Of a stretch of DNA of 11,528 nucleotides, positions 7,133 through 11,528 are shown in pieces (position 1 is the stretch's first letter; the number at the start of each line of letters is the position of its first letter). The stretch comes from Cephalothrix spiralis (Eukaryota; Nemertea; Palaeonemertea; Archinemertea; Cephalotrichidae), in NCBI GenBank assembly GCA_032353305.1, contig JAUCNG010371150.1:1-11528 (forward strand), read 5' to 3'. Both the position numbers and the translations under genes were made by a program. The notes under the pieces are model-generated. The model did not search any database. It saw only the letters and a program-made list of their open reading frames with translations, and had not been told where the DNA came from.

Positions 7133-8095
7133 ATATTCTAAATTGTTTAAAATAAAATTAATCGTAAACGTTATTAGCCAAACTATTCTAGACTGGTTTC
7201 GTGTCCCCAATTCGATTGATTTTTACACTTCCTTCATTTTATTAAGTTTTACTTGCTCTTTATGAACCTCGGATTCTGTTCAGCGCCTGAAAATTTGTTA
7301 AGTATTTTCATCAGCCATTTTGTGTTCTATTCTCAGAATGAAGATATATAATCAAATTTATTAAATTACCATCGCTTCCCATTACAGGTAGTTCGTGGAT
7401 GAATCCCATGTGACGCGTTTTTATCGCCTTATAAGTGGTCAGAATTGACTTGACAGATGGGCTTGGGCTCTTCCTTGTAAACGGTGGGATTTATTGATTT
7501 TTAAAGATGAATGTTTTTTATATTTTATTGTCGAGTCAACGTTGAAATTTGCTTTGCTAGAAAATTGGTCTTTCATGTCTCAAATTTACTTCATGCATGT
7601 GTAAATTGGATTCCAAAAGGATATCCTATTGCTTCCTGCATAAACCATGGAAATCATCTCAAAATACTCAGCGATTTTCTTGATTATTTAAATTTTTGAT
7701 TATCGACTCTATTTTTGATCAGTTTGAATGTTTTCGTCTTAATTTTCGAAGTTCGGCTCCTATTTCAACCGCGCAAATATGACAAAATAATTACAAATTA
7801 ATTCTAAGATCATAATTTCGGGTATTTTCTATGCCAAGGAAATGAAATTCAAAGTTCAGTTTTTGTTGGCAGTTTTTAGCTTAACAGTTATATACACTCC
7901 GAGGAACAGACAATCTTTCCAACTTAAAAAAAAATCCGCCACTTGCATTTTTCGAAACAAAGAGAGAAAATTGAGAGAGGTATCTTAGAAACATTTGCTA
8001 TATGAAGTGGGTATTTTCGATTATTTATGTACCCTAAATCATGAATATTGATAAAATTACCAACATACTGGACCATCTAAACAAGTTAACAAAAA
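7133..8095. other. AT-rich non-coding stretch
   Basis: No gene is supported. CCCATTACAG at about 7379-7388 looks like a splice acceptor, but all three frames after it hit early stops. The 62-codon frame at 7511-7699 has no motif. AAGGAAATGAAATT at about 7838 also occurs at about 6534, just left of the foldback element, which may mark another repeat fragment. Confidence 0.5.
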
Positions 8096-8275
8096 GGAGG
8101 TGGATGGTCATAATTTGTAGAAAAAATATGCACGCATTGAAAAAATTTGCCTGACAATTTTTAACCGCAGGCATTTAAAAAAAAGGTGCATGGTCAAAAA
8201 TTTACTAAAGGATTCGGTGGGTACAAAATTACAAATCCAATTTTGTAACCTTTGCCTTTTTGGGCACCCAGTATC
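8096..8275 (-). repeat. Homopolymer-rich dispersed repeat, copy 2 (inverted)
   Basis: Read on the minus strand this gives, in order, CAAAATTGGATTTGTAATTTTGT-like sequence, GTACCCACC (8218-8226), AAATTTTTGACCATGCACC (near 8185-8203), then TTTTTTCAATGCGTGCATAT and TTTTTTCTACAAATTATGACC. The same blocks occur in the same order on the plus strand at about 4991-5211. Differences include several small indels and substitutions, so the two copies are old. No inverted ends or target duplications are obvious, so the class is unknown. Confidence 0.7.
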
Positions 8276-8761
8276 TCTTTAAAAACATATATAGTGTCGG
8301 TTCTACTTTATTATTTCGATATAACAGATTTTCATCTGTTTGTTTGATCAATGATGATACATGTATCAATAATGTATAAATAAATCAATTTTTCCTAATA
8401 GCGATTTCAATAGTACATCTAATTCTAATTGTTTTTGTATTCAGCATAAATTTATATAAAATGTAATCATTCAAATACACTTTATATATACTATAGCTGC
8501 TGTCATGTTTGTTAATAATGTTTTTTAAAATTTATGATTGATTGTAAGCGATAGTAAATAGAAAACTTGATATGATATTATTGTTTGTCGATATGTAAAT
8601 CTTATTGCTAACAGTGTGCCTATACTTCATTTATTTATGATTATTGATTTCATTGTTTTATATATTTTCCTCTTAATCTGATTAATCTCATTGTTTAAAA
8701 AGTAATATTTGGCATTCACAGAATACATGTATAAGGTTAATTTTTATATAACAGTAATCCG
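8276..8761. other. Very AT-rich non-coding stretch
   Basis: No gene or splice-bounded exon is visible. TGATACATGTATCA (8355-8368) is a perfect 14-bp palindrome containing ACATGT, a word that recurs in this window. The segment just before 8762 may belong to the upstream part of the LINE fragment but shows no readable reverse transcriptase sequence. Confidence 0.5.
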
Positions 8762-9086
8762 CATACAGCAAAGAAATTATTTGATGCAATTGTTAAACCA
8801 ATCATAACTTATGGTTCTGAGGTATGGGGTCAAGATTGAGCAAAAATGTACGATTTTAGACCGAGCATGGAAAAATGAACAATTAATTTTGAAAAAATAT
8901 ACGGCCTGAGGCATTAATAGAAAATCAATTTATTTAGTTGCTAGGAAAGAATTAACAAGATATCCAGTTTGTTTGGAAATTTTGAGCCACATGATCAAAT
9001 ATGAAACTAGGCTTGCAAATATTGACAAATCAGCAATTGTACGTGATGCTTATTTAGAAAATATAAATTTGATAGTAAACAGTTGA
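8762..9086 (+). pseudogene. Decayed LINE reverse transcriptase ORF, C-terminal part
   Basis: Frame one from 8762 reads HTAKKLFDAIVKPIITYGSE followed by VWG, matching the hallmark LFDxLVKPIxxYGSEVWG block found after the reverse transcriptase domain of many non-LTR retrotransposons. It then runs through stops, keeping a trace of the FxKxxLG motif (INFEKIYGL, about 8882-8908). After a frameshift near 8909 the second frame reads INRKSIYLVARKELTRYP and later MIKYETRLA, corresponding to the family's NxAxxxELGRYP and IKYxxRL blocks, and ends at a stop at 9084-9086. Known role of the intact protein: copying element RNA into genomic DNA in the nucleus. Here no endonuclease or catalytic reverse transcriptase core remains, and several stops plus a frameshift show it is dead. 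The clade (CR1, L2 or Jockey-like) cannot be fixed. It may be 5'-truncated, as is usual for LINEs. Confidence 0.85.
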
Positions 9087-9493
9087 GCAATTCATGACCA
9101 ATATTTTAAATAAAGAAATAGGGCATTTTATCTCTAAAATATTTGAGATTAATAATACAGGTGTCCCCATAAAATGTATAACAGCCAGATGACGTCATAC
9201 TATACTGAGACTCAATTATGAATGTTTTAAGAATTGTAAACGATATCCATTAAAAAGCATGGTCTTCTTTCCCGAATCCAACAGATTTGATGCAGATCGG
9301 TTAATAACTAAGGGAGCTACGATGGTTCTTCCGAAAACCCTCTGGTTTCATTTTCCCCAGTCTAAATCCCATTATAAATCGAGAGAATATACTATTTTCA
9401 ATCACTCTAAAATTAATCTTGTGAATATTTTCATTGCATTTGAATAAGAAAAATTTTAAAAAATTAAAAAATCATTAAAAATGAAAAAAAAAT
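9087..9493 (+). other. Possible LINE 3' end with A-rich tail
   Basis: Sequence following the LINE relic has no recognisable protein block; a 62-codon frame at 9259-9447 has no known motif. An A-rich tract at 9449-9493, with runs of A broken by T, could be the degraded poly(A) tail of the LINE, which would make the element about 730 nt. No target duplication was found to confirm this boundary. Confidence 0.3.
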
Positions 9494-9830
9494 AATCCCG
9501 AGAAAGGACGTTCATTTATAATGATTTTTGAAATTTTCTCAAATGTCAGGTTTGTACTTAATTTTCGGAAAATATACCTTGTTCTAAGATACTTGGCGAA
9601 ATTTTTTTTTCTCGCGCCGAAACCCCCCTGTACCTCGCACCTGAAGATTTCAGCACCAACATCATACCGAAGTGCCAGTTCTCAAATTTGCAATAGCCTA
9701 ATCATGAAACTATATGCGCTATTCGATTCCTTGACCTCGAAATCCCCTATTTACATCAAAGTTTTATTACCCTAGCCCAATTAGAAGTCTCAAAATTAAG
9801 CAAAGCGGATACTTTTTTAAGCACCTCCTC
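9494..9830. other. Unassigned, probably repetitive sequence
   Basis: Base composition rises here, with CGCGCCGAAACCCCCC near 9614-9629. The 84-codon frame at 9521-9775 shows no known domain. The uneven, GC-patchy texture and the palindrome and hairpin that follow suggest one old repeat from about 9500 to 10140. No ends can be defined. Confidence 0.35.
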
Positions 9831-9848
9831 AAAAAACGGCCGTTTTTT
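9831..9848. other. Perfect 18-bp palindrome
   Basis: AAAAAACGGCCGTTTTTT is fully self-complementary and centred on CGGCCG. It might be a dimer-protein binding site or a cruciform seed; no function is known. Confidence 0.6.
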
Positions 9849-9947
9849 AGTTAGGGAACTTCTGATAGAGATAGAAAAAAAAGATTGGTATTTTTGAATT
9901 CCTTGGGTCGGAAAACCATGGGGTAGGTCAAGGTTTCATGTTCCTAA

Positions 9948-10061
9948 CCCTATTATCTTCCGAGTTATGCAGAGTTATGGGGATCAAAAATCCGCAAATT
10001 TGTACACGGGGTTACAGAATTTGCGGAATTTTGATCCCCCATGACTCGGAAGATAATAGGG
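9948..10061. other. Long near-perfect hairpin
   Basis: The left arm (9948-10000) begins CCCTATTATCTTCCGAGT and ends ATCCGCAAATT. The right arm (10018-10061) is its complement apart from about three mismatches and 9 extra bases in the left arm, where an AGTTATG word is duplicated. The loop is 17 nt. An RNA from either strand would fold into a stem of about 44 bp, of the size seen in miRNA-type precursors or snap-back repeats. It is too short for a transposon with two full arms. No target duplications were recognised. Confidence 0.8.
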
Positions 10062-10208
10062 ATTTTTTGCAATTTGCAAAAGCTTTCGATCCTTTACGAA
10101 TCTTCATCAGTTGTGCTTTTCTCATATACTGCGCTTCTGGTTTTTGCTATATTTAGCAAATAACTGCCTTTGTAAATTATTTAAAAATAATTTTATTTTC
10201 AATTGCAG

Positions 10209-10262
10209 GAAGAAAATGGGCTTGAAAATGGAACTTCCGCAGAAAGAGCTAGCCCGAACGTG
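10209..10262 (+). CDS. 54-nt cassette-like exon, unknown protein
   Basis: A T-rich tract and acceptor (ATTTTCAATTGCAG, ending 10208) are followed by 54 nt and a donor GTG|GTAAGA at 10263. Length is exactly 18 codons, so inclusion or skipping keeps the frame. In frame one it encodes EENGLENGTSAERASPNV, a polar, likely disordered segment with a possible Ser-Pro phosphorylation site. The second frame is also open (KMGLKMELPQKELART inside); the third has a stop. The exon is about 48 percent GC by my count, well above its flanks, and begins with purine-rich GAAGAAAA, which resembles a splicing enhancer. This is the best exon candidate in the window. The parent gene is not recognised, and no neighbouring exon is certain; the segment at 4131-4200 would use the second frame. 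Confidence 0.6.
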
Positions 10263-10987
10263 GTAAGAGGCAACAAATATACTTGACTTGTAGAAAACGG
10301 TTATTTTTAGGCGTTTTTATCCAGGGTCAAGATATTCTTCTAGTTCCCCATGTTGCGGCCACAAGTCATTTTTAGAAGTAAATCAACAAACAACTTTATT
10401 TATATCCAAAAGTAAATCATTTTTATATAAATGAATTACTTTTGTTAAAAATTTGAATGAAACTTCTACGAACCATGTAGTCAAATCGATACTTCTAAAA
10501 AAACGTGATTTTTAAAATAGTGAAATCCCCTAAATTAAAAATCATGTTTTTGCCCCCACCCCAAACAAGTGGGTGGGGCAAAAATCTAAACCCCCCGAGG
10601 TATCAGCATTTTCCAAGAAATTTCCAGAAATATATACCCGCCAATACGCAAAACCGAGTGCAAACTGTTGGGGGCCGAAACGTACCAATTTTGCCCTCCA
10701 TTGTTCAACCTATTTGACTGTATTTGAAGCTATATTGATTATTCCGATCGATTATCACAAGTTCTCAAAATCGGCTAAAGGTGTCGCTTCCGACTAAAAG
10801 CACTAAATTATTATAAATTGTTTCGAATGCCGTCGTAGACTTTTAATTCGGTTTATAAATTGGCTCCAAAATTACACGCTTATTATATGGTCGAAATCGT
10901 GTTGTCAACTTCAGACACACAAGCCAGCTGTAGTGAACGAATGCCTAGCTCGAGTCACCAACGGTAAAAGACAAAGTATGTGAGAGT
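10263..10987. other. Putative intron or intergenic DNA after the exon
   Basis: No second exon is convincing. The 70- and 74-codon frames (10505-10717 and 10573-10797) overlap repeat-like sequence and have no known motif. GGGGCCGAAACGTACC at 10671-10686 resembles GGGGCCGGAAATGTACT in the right arm of the foldback element (7085-7101), hinting at a related repeat fragment. A hairpin lies at 10547-10584. Confidence 0.45.
10547..10584. other. GC-rich hairpin
   Basis: TTTTTGCCCCCACCC faces GGGTGGGGCAAAAA across a loop of about 9 nt, with a single bulged C. The stem of about 14 pairs ends in T/A runs. It may be the tip of a repeat or the end of a snap-back element. Confidence 0.65.
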
Positions 10988-11158
10988 GGAATTTCCAATG
11001 TCCCAATAAGGCTACTGCTCTACGATTGGCCAATCAAAAAAGTGATTGGAAGAAGCATATAGCAGTGCTTATAAATTTAAAAGGCGAATCTCAAAATTAA
11101 GGAGCACTGCGTAGGAGTATGCTTTCATTATATTACTGAGAAACATTATATTTGGCGC
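10988..11158 (+). promoter_or_regulatory. CCAAT cluster, TATA box and E2F-like site
   Basis: Five CCAAT/ATTGG words lie within about 56 bp (10994, 11003, 11025, 11030 and 11045), including the palindrome GATTGGCCAATC at 11024-11035. A TATAAAT follows at 11070-11076, and TTTGGCGC, a match to the E2F consensus TTTSSCGC, at 11151-11158. GGAATTTCC, a palindromic kB-like word, is at 10988-10996. Clustered CCAAT boxes followed by TATA are typical of strong cell-cycle promoters such as those of histone genes. Transcription would start near 11100 on the plus strand, but no coding frame follows within the window, so the target may be a non-coding first exon or a chance cluster. Confidence 0.4.
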
Positions 11159-11316
11159 GGAAGTACCTAACAACGTTGGGGGTCACCTTAAGCAGACCAA
11201 GGCGGTGTGAAAATTCTGCGAATTTTCAATTTTAATATCATGATAAAAAGATTGTTCTTTTTCAATGTAATTCTTAAGAATTAGTGCGAAATATATACAT
11301 GTACCTTTGGTGTTAA
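11159..11316. other. Short AT-rich stretch with a small hairpin
   Basis: AAAATTC (11210-11216) pairs with GAATTTT (11220-11226) around a 3-nt loop. Nothing else is recognised. It does not match the conserved histone mRNA 3' stem-loop, so it does not support a histone gene here. Confidence 0.4.
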
Positions 11317-11410
11317 TAACAGTGTTAAGCATTAACGTACACTTCTGTAACGGTGTTAATGATCTTAGGCCTTTACATAACAGTGCTGGTCAGTGCTATA
11401 TGTAACGGTG
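11317..11410 (+). repeat. Degenerate minisatellite of TAACRGTG units
   Basis: TAACAGTG or TAACGGTG starts at 11317, 11348, 11378 and 11403, spaced 31, 30 and 25 nt, and alternates A/G/A/G at the variable base. Sequence between anchors is weakly similar (GTTAA-containing), so this is an eroded tandem array. Downstream TGTTAG and TGTAAT words suggest it may continue to about 11445. Confidence 0.6.
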
Positions 11411-11528
11411 ATCAACGGTATTTTGATGTTAGTCCTTCATGTAATTATTAATTATATGATAGTTGGTTTAAATAGACGTCAAATTCTTTTGTTAAACATT
11501 AGGTATATTTCATTAAGAGCAAATCATC

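Noticed and set aside
7389-7482. Exon between CCCATTACAG and GTAAACGG
   Set aside because: All three frames contain stop codons soon after the acceptor.
8355-8368. TGATACATGTATCA palindrome as a regulatory site
   Set aside because: It lies in extremely AT-rich DNA without other motifs; noted only as structure.
11100-11226. Histone gene or snRNA downstream of the CCAAT/TATA cluster
   Set aside because: No histone-like frame, no histone 3' stem-loop and no recognisable snRNA sequence or Sm site were seen.

Overview
The window looks like non-vertebrate metazoan nuclear DNA: AT-rich, with no ORF above about 120 codons, many decayed interspersed repeats, a tRNA-derived SINE, a dead LINE fragment, a foldback DNA transposon and a few short exon-like islands with splice sites. 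A marine invertebrate is my best guess. The SINE body motif and the frequent ACATGT words fit a mollusc or similar animal, but this is inference. Nothing suggests bacterial operons, CRISPR, rRNA or a phage.

Layout. 1-537 is AT-rich and holds only a small tandem duplication. 538-864 is a tRNA-Lys-like SINE. A candidate first coding exon with a TATA box lies on the minus strand at 1278-1381. 2698-2781 holds two forkhead-type words followed by a perfect palindromic RFX X-box. 3055-3343 is a short repeat built from 'GGAAATGTCATGGAA' words. 3789-4392 is a more complex stretch with promoter-like motifs and two exon-like segments (4131-4200 and 4294-4392). 4904-5365 is a homopolymer-rich dispersed repeat, and a diverged inverted copy lies at 8096-8275. 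6583-7123 is a 541-bp foldback element flanked by perfect 9-bp duplications. 8762-9086 is the remains of the C-terminal part of a LINE reverse transcriptase ORF. 9831-10061 holds a perfect palindrome and a long hairpin. 10209-10262 is the best exon in the window: 54 nt (18 codons) between an acceptor and a donor. 10988-11158 is a CCAAT-cluster/TATA/E2F-type promoter candidate. 11317-11410 is a degenerate minisatellite.

Interpretation. The simplest reading is that most of the window is intronic and intergenic DNA. The exon at 10209-10262 is on the plus strand. The exon at 4131-4200 could splice to it without a stop, but the 6-kb intron is unproven. I see no multi-gene system. The firmest results are the transposon relics, the inverted pair of an unnamed repeat family, the hairpin and the cassette-like exon. 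All functional calls rest on reading motifs by eye, with no database search.
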